Positions 48,931-57,124 of a DNA stretch of 64,000 nucleotides are shown here, piece by piece. A program made the position numbers and the translations under genes. The notes under the pieces were generated by a model. That model was not told the DNA's origin and ran no database searches. It saw nothing but the letters and a program-made list of their open reading frames with translations. Position 1 is the stretch's first letter; every line of letters starts with the position of its first letter. The DNA comes from Psychromonas algicola (GTDB lineage: Bacteria > Pseudomonadota > Gammaproteobacteria > Enterobacterales > Psychromonadaceae). Location: the NCBI RefSeq assembly GCF_004378355.1, contig NZ_SNUB01000009.1, positions 1 through 64,000 of the forward strand, written 5' to 3'.

Positions 48931-50994
48931 CTAATTATTTGTGTAACCAGGGAGGTTATCCAGCGTTGCTGTCATATAAGCTTTTAGATTATCTAATCCG
49001 GATACTGCACCATCCATTGCATTAAACTGTTTATACAAACGCGCTTCTAGCTTTTCCATTCTATAGTTTAACGTTTCTTCTTGCTTACTCACTTTTTGTA
49101 TCTGCTTAAATAATGAATCAACTTTACCATCTATAGTGGTATTACTGACACTAACGTCACCAGCAGCAGAACTAATATTGAAGTCAATAATTCCATCAAG
49201 AGTATTGTTAAGCATTGCGCCCATTCCTTCAGAATGAGAAATAGTTCCGCGAGGACCTAATTCTCCCCCTTTGACCTCTGCAACAATTCCTTGAGAAGGA
49301 CCTTCTATTGAACGTAATAATTGACCATCACCTGCAGCTTCTTTTCCATCAATAAACCCTTCTGCATCTTCTCCATTTACACCACCGGCAACAGATAAGC
49401 CTAGATACCTTGTGAAAAATGCCGAATCTTCGATTTCATTAATCGCGACAGTAGAAACGGTACCATAACGCTTAGAAGCAATATTAATCGCACCGTCTTC
49501 TTCATACACATTAACTCCTAAACCTTTTTCAGAAAAGGTATTATCTGAATTTATCTGGGATTGTAACTCATCAACCAAATCAGTCATGGTTTGATAAGTT
49601 TTTGGAGTAAGTTCAATATCATTAGATAAGAAACCATCTAACCGAACTTTAAAAGAATTATTATCAGAATCGAGAGTAATAGGTAAAGATTTTAAATTAA
49701 ATATTTCACCTGTTAATTTACCTTGTGTTGCAAATTTATTAACCTCGACATCATAGCTACCAGGGCGGGTAAAGTAGCCTTTACTTTCAAAGTTAATCAA
49801 TGGGTCGCTAGCACCACCTGAAGCGGTAAAGAAATCAGCGATACTCTCCATATCGGTATCCATGACTTGATTCATTTTATTCTCATCAAGGGTTAAAGTA
49901 CCATCTCGATTCGTTAACATACCCAAGTCAGCAAAACTTTTTACAGCTCCGTCAATATGAGTCATCGATGTATTTAATACTGTTCGCATTTGAGTTTTTA
50001 TATTACGTACCGTAGAGTCTCCATTTAAAACACCATCCTCGCCGCCTTCACCCGCAAACGCAGTTAATTCATTCATTTCAGAAATAGTATTATTATAGTT
50101 TTCAACGAAGGCTTTAATTTGATCCGATACAATAGTAGTATCTTTAACAATTGTTAAAGATACTTTTTCACCTACTTTTGATTCTGTTCCGATATTTAAC
50201 GTAACACCTTCAATAACACTGGTTATATTATTTGTTGGTCTTTTTATCTGGATCCCATCTACAACGATTTTAGCATCCTGTGCCGTTTCAGTTTTTTCCA
50301 TATGCTTAACATCAGCGGAATAAGTTAAAGAAGATAAACCAGAGGCATCTTGATTATTACCATCACTATCTACTACTGTTAATTGCATTGCATTGGCTTC
50401 ACCGGTGTTTTTATTAGTTAAAACCAACCTATAATTATCACCATCGTTAACAACAGACGCAGAAACACTATAATTCCCTTCATTGATTGAATCACGCAAT
50501 TTACCAAGAGAATTATTGGAAGCATCAATGGTTAATGTTTCAACTTCCTGATTTGGATTAACTGAAAAAGTGCCATCTTCTTCATATGTACCATAGGCAA
50601 AAGAGATTTCACCCATACCGACTTCAGAAGTTGCTTTTTCATATGAATGTGAAGAAGGAGATACAATACTTTGGGCTTTAGCTTTTTGTTTAACTTCAAA
50701 GTCCCAGCTGCCAGTTTCCGCGCCTACGCCAAGTGTTACGTCAAGAACGGAGCTGTCACTGCTTGAAGCACTAGCAGCTGAGAATGTGGATTTACGAGAA
50801 AGTGCTGAATAGGAATCTTTAAAAGCATCAAGGTTATTATTTAACACTCCATAGGCTGAAATTGCAGATGTGGCTTTCTCTTTTTCAGAAACCATAGTCG
50901 CTAAAGCGGGTTCTTTTTCAGCTCCTACAATAGCACCGACCATTTTTTTTATATCAAGCCCTGTACCAAGACCTGTCGATGTAATTCCAGCCAT
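48931..50994 (-). CDS. fliD: Flagellar hook-associated protein 2 (filament cap)
   Basis: FliD forms the pentameric cap under which flagellin folds at the filament tip. The 687-aa protein opens MAGITSTGLGTGLDIKKMVG, with the N-terminal coiled-coil part (to about 110), a central variable region (about 110-580) containing Flagellin_IN-like segments (LTIDASNNSLGKLRDSINEG; KIVVDGIQIKRPTNNITSVIEGVTLNI), and the C-terminal coiled coil (EETLNYRMEKLEARLYKQFNAM). It is longer than enteric FliD (about 470) and similar to Vibrio versions. An AAGGAG site precedes the ATG, and a sigma-54 promoter lies 40-54 bases upstream. Confidence 0.94.
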   Translation of the reverse strand: MAGITSTGLGTGLDIKKMVGAIVGAEKEPALATMVSEKEKATSAISAYGVLNNNLDAFKDSYSALSRKSTFSAASASSSDSSVLDVTLGVGAETGSWDFEVKQKAKAQSIVSPSSHSYEKATSEVGMGEISFAYGTYEEDGTFSVNPNQEVETLTIDASNNSLGKLRDSINEGNYSVSASVVNDGDNYRLVLTNKNTGEANAMQLTVVDSDGNNQDASGLSSLTYSADVKHMEKTETAQDAKIVVDGIQIKRPTNNITSVIEGVTLNIGTESKVGEKVSLTIVKDTTIVSDQIKAFVENYNNTISEMNELTAFAGEGGEDGVLNGDSTVRNIKTQMRTVLNTSMTHIDGAVKSFADLGMLTNRDGTLTLDENKMNQVMDTDMESIADFFTASGGASDPLINFESKGYFTRPGSYDVEVNKFATQGKLTGEIFNLKSLPITLDSDNNSFKVRLDGFLSNDIELTPKTYQTMTDLVDELQSQINSDNTFSEKGLGVNVYEEDGAINIASKRYGTVSTVAINEIEDSAFFTRYLGLSVAGGVNGEDAEGFIDGKEAAGDGQLLRSIEGPSQGIVAEVKGGELGPRGTISHSEGMGAMLNNTLDGIIDFNISSAAGDVSVSNTTIDGKVDSLFKQIQKVSKQEETLNYRMEKLEARLYKQFNAMDGAVSGLDNLKAYMTATLDNLPGYTNN

Positions 50995-51033
50995 TTTAGC
51001 TCCTTAACTATCTTAACTTACTTTTAAAGAAAA

Positions 51034-51048
51034 GCAAAAATCAAGCCA
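51034..51048 (-). promoter_or_regulatory. Sigma-54 promoter of fliD
   Basis: On the minus strand TGGCTTGATTTTTGC followed by T is a close match to the RpoN consensus with exact GG-GC spacing. The start would be near 51022, 28 bases before the fliD ATG. FlrC-type activators drive such class III genes. Confidence 0.72.
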
Positions 51049-51093
51049 AAAGATAAAAAAGTATTAAGATATAAAATTAATAACTTAATATTT

Positions 51094-51122
51094 TTTTATC
51101 TCTAATTATTTTTATCTCTAAT
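51094..51122. repeat. Tandem 13-bp direct repeat upstream of the fliD sigma-54 promoter
   Basis: TTTTATCTCTAAT occurs exactly twice (51094-51106 and 51110-51122) with a 3-base spacer, so the copies are in phase at 16 bases. It lies 46-74 bases upstream of the -24 element, within the range used by enhancer-binding activators. Confidence 0.7.
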
Positions 51123-51152
51123 GAAAAGTTTAAGATAAATAATTGATCACAC

Positions 51153-51521
51153 TTAAACCTTAGCATCGAATAGAACACCTACAAGGTAATCCATTTTTTT
51201 CCGTATAACCAAAAGCTCTTCTGAAGGAATTTGTCTAATAACTTCATCATTTTCAGAATCCTTGATAATAATAATGCTATCACCAGAATCTTTATCAACA
51301 CTGAATGATAAGTTTCTATTCATATTTTTTAAGAAGTCATTAACTTCAGTAACAGCTTCAGAAACTTCTTGCGTATAAGCAGGGGTTTGAGGTTGAGCTT
51401 TTAATTGCGCTTTCTCTTCTTGCTCAGCAGCTAATTTTACTTGCTCTGTTTTTTTTGTAGGGCTATCGGCTCCAACACCAACAAAACCTGATGAATAAAT
51501 ATCAACATTAAATTCTGACAT
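51153..51521 (-). CDS. flaG: Flagellar protein FlaG
   Basis: FlaG is a small protein found beside flagellin and fliD in polar-flagellated bacteria; it influences filament length, mechanism not settled. The 122-aa protein begins MSEFNVDIYSSGFVGVGADS at ATG 51521 with AAGGTGG upstream; the open frame reaches 22 codons further, into the flagellin terminator, and is unlikely. The N-terminal half is polar (Q, K, E, A), and the C-terminal conserved domain (about 55-120) reads VNDFLKNMNRNLSFSVDKDS followed by IIIIKDSENDEVIRQIPSEE, the hallmark of the family. It follows flagellin after a strong terminator; no separate promoter was recognised. Confidence 0.92.
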   Translation of the reverse strand: MSEFNVDIYSSGFVGVGADSPTKKTEQVKLAAEQEEKAQLKAQPQTPAYTQEVSEAVTEVNDFLKNMNRNLSFSVDKDSGDSIIIIKDSENDEVIRQIPSEELLVIRKKMDYLVGVLFDAKV

Positions 51522-51551
51522 AGTAACCACCTTTTCATTCTGTTTAATAGC

Positions 51552-51578
51552 AAAAAAGCCCCCTATTGCTAGGGAGCT
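51552..51578 (-). terminator. Intrinsic terminator after the flagellin gene
   Basis: A 9-bp stem with one G-U pair (51557-51565 with 51570-51578) and a 4-nt loop is followed on the minus strand by six Ts. It lies 30 bases after the flagellin stop and overlaps the upstream edge of flaG's leader. Confidence 0.85.
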
Positions 51579-51608
51579 ATAAATCAACTAGTTAGCTTCC
51601 CTACTTGT

Positions 51609-53318
51609 TTAACCAAGTAGTGAAAGTATACTTTGCTTCGACGCATTTGCTTGTGAAAGCATTGAAGTACCAGCTTGCCCTAAGATTTGTGCTTTACTCA
51701 TCTTAGATGTTTCAGCCGCAAAGTCAGCATCTTGAATACGAGAGTTAGATGCAGATAAGTTTTGCGATACATTTTCTAAGTTAGAAATAGTAGAGCCTAA
51801 ACGGTTTTGCGTTGCACCTAAATTAGCTCGAGCAGAACTGATTTGCTGCAAAGCATCATCAACTAAACCTAATGTAGCAGTTGCACCAGACATTGTGGAT
51901 ACATTAACACCTAATGAATCGATAACTTTACCACCCATTTCATTAGTTATACCTAACTTGCTTAATGCAGCAACTTGAGCATCTTGACCATCAGCGCCAG
52001 AAAGTATTTCTACTGCGCTTCCATCGTTAGTAGTTAATGTCATACCACTACCTTGAACAGTAGCAATAACACCAGATTTTTCAGTCAATGAATTTACAGC
52101 AGCAACAACATCATCAATTGATGTAGCATTACTTGCAACTAGTTTAACACCATTGATTGTAACTTCATCATTAGAAACTACGCCGCCAGGTGTTGTTGCA
52201 GTTTCACCAGTACTGATTGTACTTGCGCCATTTGACACTAAGAAACCTAATGAAGCAGTTGCAGTTCCAAGCGTTGGCGTATTAGTTACAGATGAGCCAT
52301 CACTGATACTAATTGCAGTACCGTCTGAACTTGTTAATGAAATATAACCTTTGTTATTAGCAGCAGTTAAACCAGAACCTGCAACATTACCTGAAATATC
52401 GATGTCTTCACCAGTATCATTAGTTAAAACGACACCACCTTTATTATCAAGTGAAGCTTTTACACCTTCAACATCACGGTTAATCGTATCAACTAGGTTG
52501 CTCATTGAAGAAGTTGCACCTAATTCTACTGCTGGTGTATTACCAATCTTAATTTCTAAACCAGATGTAATACCTGTTGCAGCTTTACCGTTTTCAAACG
52601 CAGAACCTTGAACCACGTTATATGCATCTGCTGTTACGCCACTTTGTGCCGTTTTATCATTAATAGCATTTGCATTAGCTCGTGCAGTATTACCTAGAAT
52701 CTCTGTTGCAGCAGATAATATAACGCCATTAATTTGAACTGAAGACTCAGTAAGATTAGCAGTAACACGGCCACCGTTTAAGTCACCTTTATTAAGGTCA
52801 CCATTTAACTCTAAATCGTTCGTTGTTACAGAATCGATTGAGAAAGTTAATGATTGCCCTGCATTCGCACCAATTTGTAAAGTTGTTGAACCACCAGAGC
52901 CATTCAACATTTTAGTACCGTTGTATTCCGTTGTTTCAGCAATACGATCAAGCTCTGAATGTAATTGTGAAACCTCAGATTGAATCGCTTTACGGTTAGA
53001 GTCAGAGTTTGTATCATTTGCAGATTGCACTGCTAATTCACGCATACGTTGTAGGATGTTAGTCATACCATCCATTGCACCTTCAGCTGTTTGCGCCATT
53101 GATACACCATCGTTCGCGTTACGAACGGCCATATTAATACCTTTGATTTGCGATTGCATACCTGTAGATATTGCAAGACCTGCGGCATCATCTTTTGCAC
53201 TATTGATACGTAAACCAGAAGATAAACGTTCCATTGCTTCGTTAGATGCTGCTTGTGTTTTGCTTAATTGACGTTGTGCATTAAGCGACGATATATTCGT
53301 GTTTACTACTGATGCCAT
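51609..53318 (-). CDS. Flagellin (large, with Flagellin_IN inserts)
   Basis: This is the filament subunit, 569 aa. The N-terminal D0/D1 region (1 to about 165) is classical: INTNISSLNAQRQL-like start, SSGLRINSAKDDAAGLAIS, and MRELAVQSANDTNS. The C-terminal D1/D0 region (last 100 residues) has LGATQNRLGSTISNLENV and ends SKQSILSLLG. The central 300 residues are variable, rich in T, S, G, N and A, with two Flagellin_IN-type motifs (VQINGVILSA near 192; EVTINGVKLVASNATSIDDV near 388). It is much larger than the roughly 375-aa Vibrio flagellins. Many Ser and Thr are available for pseudaminate attachment by the adjacent Maf protein. A strong AAGGAG site and a sigma-28 promoter precede it. It is the only flagellin here. 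Confidence 0.96.
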   Translation of the reverse strand: MASVVNTNISSLNAQRQLSKTQAASNEAMERLSSGLRINSAKDDAAGLAISTGMQSQIKGINMAVRNANDGVSMAQTAEGAMDGMTNILQRMRELAVQSANDTNSDSNRKAIQSEVSQLHSELDRIAETTEYNGTKMLNGSGGSTTLQIGANAGQSLTFSIDSVTTNDLELNGDLNKGDLNGGRVTANLTESSVQINGVILSAATEILGNTARANANAINDKTAQSGVTADAYNVVQGSAFENGKAATGITSGLEIKIGNTPAVELGATSSMSNLVDTINRDVEGVKASLDNKGGVVLTNDTGEDIDISGNVAGSGLTAANNKGYISLTSSDGTAISISDGSSVTNTPTLGTATASLGFLVSNGASTISTGETATTPGGVVSNDEVTINGVKLVASNATSIDDVVAAVNSLTEKSGVIATVQGSGMTLTTNDGSAVEILSGADGQDAQVAALSKLGITNEMGGKVIDSLGVNVSTMSGATATLGLVDDALQQISSARANLGATQNRLGSTISNLENVSQNLSASNSRIQDADFAAETSKMSKAQILGQAGTSMLSQANASKQSILSLLG

Positions 53319-53376
53319 GATGAGCTCCTTGGTTTATATCTATTTTTAAATTAGGTTAATTATTCATGTATTATTT

Positions 53377-53403
53377 GTATCGACCGCTTAAAAAATAACT
53401 TTA
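53377..53403 (-). promoter_or_regulatory. Sigma-28 (FliA) promoter of the flagellin gene
   Basis: On the minus strand TAAAGTTA (53396-53403) and GTCGATAC (53377-53384) are separated by exactly 11 bases, matching TAAAGTTT-N11-GCCGATAA at 7 and 6 of 8 positions. The start would be about 50 bases before the flagellin ATG. The rest of the 295-base gap up to the next gene holds only that gene's terminator. Confidence 0.8.
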
Positions 53404-53543
53404 ATCTTTTTTAAGATTTTATTTTTCTATCTTAACGGTTCATTTTCAAAACAGTCGATGTTCAGACTTAATAACTTTATCGGCACATCAAATTATTTCT
53501 TTAGTAAATTTATGTAAAAAAGATCAATTAAATTAAAATTAAT

Positions 53544-53578
53544 AAAAAAGGCGTTAGATCTTTAGATCCAACGCCTTT
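53544..53578 (-). terminator. Intrinsic terminator after the MaoC-like gene
   Basis: A stem of about 13 pairs with one mismatch (53547-53560 with 53565-53578) and a 4-nt loop is followed on the minus strand by six Ts. It closes the rpsA-to-MaoC gene series before the flagellar island. Confidence 0.82.
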
Positions 53579-53613
53579 ATTAAAAATAAAAATGAAACTT
53601 TAACTAGCTGAAA

Positions 53614-54300
53614 TTAAAAGTAAACCCTCACAACAGAAACAGCTACGCAACCAGGTCGGCGTGTACCTTTAATTTCAATAGAAATTTCTTTCTCTATTTC
53701 TAAACCTCGTTTAATAGGTGAAACTTTAATTAAGCGACTATGTGCTCTTATCACACTACCTGTTTTAACAGGGTATGGAAAACGCACTTGGTTAAGACCA
53801 TAATTCACTGTCATTTTAGCGCTTGGATAAGCAGGCTCATCAGCATCAACGCTATCAGTTAAGCGAGGAAGTAAGGATAAAGTTAGAAAGCCATGTGCTA
53901 TCGTAGTTTTAAAAGGAGACTCTTTTTCAGCTCTTTCTACATCATTATGTAACCATTGATGATCTTCTGTTACATATGCAAATTGATCCACACGATCCTG
54001 TGTAATTTTCAACCAGTCACCCACATGTACTTCTTGACCAATTTGAGCTTGTAACGTTAAAAATGTTTCTCTTGCTTCAGAAGAAACTTGAATTGGTTTC
54101 TGTGCAACTTTAATGGATTTACCGTTCTCTAGAACCGAGTATTCTTTAATCCAACCTAATAGTTGCGCTCTATTATTATGCGCCTTCTTAATAAATAATG
54201 AATAATAGTCGCGAATAGCCGGTGACATCCATTTTTTAAAGTCGAAAGTAAACTTCTGTATAAAGTCAGCTTTATACTTATTAATATTAATTTTTTTCAT
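53614..54300 (-). CDS. MaoC-like hot-dog-fold hydratase/dehydratase
   Basis: This is a 228-aa soluble protein. The C-terminal hot-dog domain (about 80-205) has the hydratase-2 pattern: FAYVTEDHQWLHNDVERA with Asp and His, then PFKTTIAHGFLTLSLLPRL, as in R-specific enoyl-CoA hydratases (PhaJ/MaoC). The first 75 residues are basic and have no motif I recognise. It probably hydrates or dehydrates an acyl-CoA or acyl-ACP; the exact substrate is unknown. It follows pyrF by 26 bases on the same strand. The likely ribosome site AAGGA can pair with TCCTT four bases later, so its start could be partly sequestered. Confidence 0.8.
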   Translation of the reverse strand: MKKININKYKADFIQKFTFDFKKWMSPAIRDYYSLFIKKAHNNRAQLLGWIKEYSVLENGKSIKVAQKPIQVSSEARETFLTLQAQIGQEVHVGDWLKITQDRVDQFAYVTEDHQWLHNDVERAEKESPFKTTIAHGFLTLSLLPRLTDSVDADEPAYPSAKMTVNYGLNQVRFPYPVKTGSVIRAHSRLIKVSPIKRGLEIEKEISIEIKGTRRPGCVAVSVVRVYF

Positions 54301-54326
54301 AGCAAGGAGTTATCCTTTAATACATC

Positions 54327-55028
54327 TTAGCTTAATGATGCATTAACCTCTTTTAAAACATTGACAGGGTCTTGTGCTTGAGTAATAGGACGGCCAATGA
54401 CTAAATAATCAGAACCACTCTCAATTGCTTCTTTTGGTGTTTTAATACGGCGTTGATCGCCGGCTTCTGAACCAACAGGACGAATTCCTGGTGTTATAAG
54501 CTTAAATGAATCACCTAATAGCGTTTTAAGCTCTTCTGCTTCATGAGATGAACAAACAACACCATCTAAACCCGATAATTGAGTTAACTTAGCTAAGCGT
54601 TTAACTTGTTCTGCTGGGGTTAAATTAATCCCTAGCTCATTCAGGTCTTCCTGATCCATACTTGTTAATACAGTTACAGCGATTAATAAAGGCGCTTTAT
54701 CACCATAGGGCATTAATATAGCTTTAGCTGCTTCCATCATACGTCGTCCACCACTTGCATGAACATTAACCATCCAGACACCAAGATCTGCGGCAGCTTT
54801 GACAGCTTTCGCGACAGTATTAGGGATATCATGAAATTTAAGATCTAAAAATACATCAAAATCTTTACTAACGACTTCTTTTACAAATTCAGGGCCGAAA
54901 TGAGTAAACATCTCTTTACCTATTTTTAGGCGGCAAGTTGCAGGATCTAATTGTTTTATAAAAGCTAATGCTTGTTCTTTATTATCATAATCTAATGCAA
55001 TAATGACTTTGGGATCTAACTGATTCAT
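54327..55028 (-). CDS. pyrF: Orotidine 5'-phosphate decarboxylase
   Basis: PyrF makes UMP from OMP, the last step of de novo pyrimidine synthesis. The 233-aa TIM-barrel protein (E. coli 245) has the catalytic [11 protein letters not shown] (DxKxxD) motif near residues 62-72, VNVHASGG, and the phosphate-binding TPGIRP...DQRRI and YLVIGRPIT segments. An AGGA site precedes the ATG. It follows lapB by 65 bases as in E. coli (lapA-lapB-pyrF). Confidence 0.97.
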   Translation of the reverse strand: MNQLDPKVIIALDYDNKEQALAFIKQLDPATCRLKIGKEMFTHFGPEFVKEVVSKDFDVFLDLKFHDIPNTVAKAVKAAADLGVWMVNVHASGGRRMMEAAKAILMPYGDKAPLLIAVTVLTSMDQEDLNELGINLTPAEQVKRLAKLTQLSGLDGVVCSSHEAEELKTLLGDSFKLITPGIRPVGSEAGDQRRIKTPKEAIESGSDYLVIGRPITQAQDPVNVLKEVNASLS

Positions 55029-55093
55029 TTTTTATCCTAATATTTTATGTCTTTCATAACTTGTAATGCGAACAAATGCCTTAACAGGAAAAG

Positions 55094-56266
55094 TTATTCT
55101 CCATCTAAACCACGAATAGGTTTAATACGTCCCCAACTTTTACATGACGGGCATTGCCAAAAAAGTTTCTTAGTTGAATACCCACATTTTTTACAACGAT
55201 AGCCAGGTCTAAATTTAATTTGTTCACTTACTAATTTTTGTAAAAACAGTAAACTATCTTTTTCACTATCAGATTTAGCTAACTGTAAATGATAAGTCAT
55301 TAAATGATTAAACCCTTTCATTGTCGGGTTACGTCTTAATTCTTGTAATATAAAAGCTTGTGCTTTTTCAACGCTATTAAATTTAGCAATTAACTTTGAT
55401 AATAAAATAACTGAGCTGGCGCCACCGCCCCAGCTAACAACGCGAAACAAAAACTTCATTAACTTCTTTTCAGTACCAAGTTTCTTATGAAGGTTATGCA
55501 ATTTATCTAAAATCACTTCAGTGAAATCAATATCTAATTCAGGCACACTTTCAAGTATCTCTAACGCTTTTTCGAATTGTTCTTCTTGATCGTAATAGTC
55601 AGCAATAGCTAAGCAAGCACGGATACATTCAGGATAAGTTTTTAACGCTTTTTGATATAACTTGATAGCTTGTTTTTTCTGCCCTTGCTTAGAAAGTTGA
55701 TCCGCTAAGCTACAGTATAAATAAGATAAGGTTCTAGGTTTTGCATATTCTTTACCTAATTTACTTAGCTGCTCAGTACAAGATATTGCTTCTTTCCAAT
55801 CTTTTAATTGCTGATAAATAAGCAATAAATTTTCTAAAGCAACTTGTCTATATTCTGGAGATTCTTTTAATTGAGTAAAGGTTTCTTCACTGCGATCAAA
55901 TAAGCCAGCCTGATAAAAATCTTTACCTAATTGGAACATAGCTAAATCGCGTTGCTCGAGAGTTAACGATGGACGAGCAATCAAATTTTGATGGATGCGT
56001 ATAGCACGCTCTACTTCGCCATTTTGGCGGAATAAATTCCCTAAAGCTAAATGAGTTTCAATGGTTTCATCATCAACATCTAACAATGCAATAAAGTGAT
56101 CAACCGCTTTATCAGGCTGTTCATTAAGCAGGAAGTTTAAACCTTTAACGTAATCACGTGTAAGTTGGTTCCCTTTTTTCTGGTTTTTTTGGTGTACGCT
56201 GCGCACACCCATATACCAACCATAAAAGGCAGCGATGGGGAGGAATAAGAAGAATATCTCTTGCAC
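55094..56266 (-). CDS. lapB: Lipopolysaccharide assembly protein B
   Basis: LapB (YciM) is an inner-membrane-anchored protein that directs LpxC to FtsH for proteolysis and so sets lipopolysaccharide levels. The 390-aa protein (E. coli 389) has an N-terminal anchor (1-20), about nine TPR-like repeats (about 35-330, for example ALGNLFRQNGEVERAIRIH and QAIKLYQKALKTYP), and a C-terminal rubredoxin-like metal site with Cys358, Cys361, Cys372 and Cys375. It begins with GTG, sharing one base with the lapA stop (TAGTG), so translation is coupled to lapA. The link to lipid A genes elsewhere in the window is functional, not transcriptional. Confidence 0.95.
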   Translation of the reverse strand: MQEIFFLFLPIAAFYGWYMGVRSVHQKNQKKGNQLTRDYVKGLNFLLNEQPDKAVDHFIALLDVDDETIETHLALGNLFRQNGEVERAIRIHQNLIARPSLTLEQRDLAMFQLGKDFYQAGLFDRSEETFTQLKESPEYRQVALENLLLIYQQLKDWKEAISCTEQLSKLGKEYAKPRTLSYLYCSLADQLSKQGQKKQAIKLYQKALKTYPECIRACLAIADYYDQEEQFEKALEILESVPELDIDFTEVILDKLHNLHKKLGTEKKLMKFLFRVVSWGGGASSVILLSKLIAKFNSVEKAQAFILQELRRNPTMKGFNHLMTYHLQLAKSDSEKDSLLFLQKLVSEQIKFRPGYRCKKCGYSTKKLFWQCPSCKSWGRIKPIRGLDGE

Positions 56267-56559
56267 TAAGAATTAATCTTTTCAGTATTAGCACGTAAGT
56301 CTTCAATAACTTTGTGCTGTTTAACATTAATTTTTCGTAAACGGCGGTTTTTCATTTTCAACGCGATATAGAAATAACTAAAAAAGAATGTCGCAACAGA
56401 AAACCCCATTGCAAAAATAATGGCTAAAAGCGTTGATAAACGCAATTCATTTTGAGCAACAAGAAAGTGTAAAGTAACTAACTGTTGATTCTTTAACCCC
56501 AAGATCACAGCAACAACAAAAAATAAGACTGTGATTAATATAGTGAGAAAACGTTTCAT
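56266..56559 (-). CDS. lapA: Lipopolysaccharide assembly protein A
   Basis: LapA (YciS) is a small inner-membrane partner of LapB. The 97-aa protein, from ATG 56559, has two hydrophobic helices (about 4-23 and 42-65) separated by NQQLVTLHFLVAQNELRLS, then a basic cytoplasmic tail with heptad character (KNRRLRKINVKQHKVIEDLR). An in-frame upstream ATG at 56607 would add 16 hydrophobic residues not seen in the family. It precedes lapB with a one-base overlap and follows ihfB after a terminator, so lapAB-pyrF probably has its own promoter in the 196-base gap; I could not identify it. Confidence 0.88.
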   Translation of the reverse strand: MKRFLTILITVLFFVVAVILGLKNQQLVTLHFLVAQNELRLSTLLAIIFAMGFSVATFFFSYFYIALKMKNRRLRKINVKQHKVIEDLRANTEKINS

Positions 56560-56721
56560 ACTGATACCCACACAAATATAATAATAGATGAGTGTATTAT
56601 AAATCATTCAGGGAATAAATCATTGATATGAATCGATTAAGATAATTGACTCATAAATAGGAAAAATAACGACAATAAACAAAAAGTTATTAGTAATTAC
56701 AGGTGTTAATAAATAATAGAT

Positions 56722-56753
56722 AAAAAAAATGGTGCTTTTCAGCACCATTTTTT
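56722..56753 (-). terminator. Intrinsic terminator after ihfB
   Basis: A 13-bp stem (56724-56736 with 56741-56753) with a 4-nt loop begins 3 bases after the ihfB stop, with seven Ts on the minus strand. It separates ihfB from lapA. Confidence 0.88.
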
Positions 56754-56755
56754 AT

Positions 56756-57043
56756 TTAGGCATTAATTGCATTAACACGTTCTCTCAATGCCTTACCAGG
56801 CTTAAAATGAGGAACGTACTTTCCACCTAATTCAACCTTATCACCTGTTTTAGGATTACGGCCGATACGTGGAGCACGGTAATGTAAAGAAAAACTACCA
56901 AAACCTCTAACTTCAATTCTTTCACCAGAGGCGAGAGAATTAGTCATCAGTGTTAATGTTTCTTTTACACTATCTTCAACTTCCTTTACAGAAAGTTGAA
57001 AGTGCTTGCTGGTTAGCCTTTCTATTAAATCAGACTTAGTCAT
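56756..57043 (-). CDS. ihfB: Integration host factor beta subunit
   Basis: IHF is a heterodimeric DNA-bending protein; the beta subunit here has 95 aa (E. coli 94). Motifs: [26 protein letters not shown] helices, [30 protein letters not shown], where the RxGRNPxTG arm contains the proline that intercalates into DNA, and [14 protein letters not shown]. It follows rpsA by 81 bases, the conserved cmk-rpsA-ihfB order. IHF commonly assists sigma-54 promoters, several of which occur in this window. Confidence 0.97.
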   Translation of the reverse strand: MTKSDLIERLTSKHFQLSVKEVEDSVKETLTLMTNSLASGERIEVRGFGSFSLHYRAPRIGRNPKTGDKVELGGKYVPHFKPGKALRERVNAINA

Positions 57044-57096
57044 AACTTACCTCGTATTATGTGAATACAATTAAAACGACACCAGTTAATGCTTTT

Positions 57097-57118
57097 AAAA
57101 GTGGCTGTTACCAGCCAC
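57097..57118 (-). terminator. Hairpin between rpsA and ihfB
   Basis: A perfect 7-bp GC-rich stem (57101-57107 with 57112-57118) with a 4-nt loop lies 6 bases after the rpsA stop, followed by only four Ts on the minus strand. Probably a partial terminator lowering ihfB transcription. Confidence 0.6.
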
Positions 57119-57124
57119 CTTTAA

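Noticed and set aside
52153-52611. Val/Pro-rich plus-strand frames inside the flagellin gene
   Set aside because: They reflect antisense of the Thr/Ala/Gly-rich central flagellin region.
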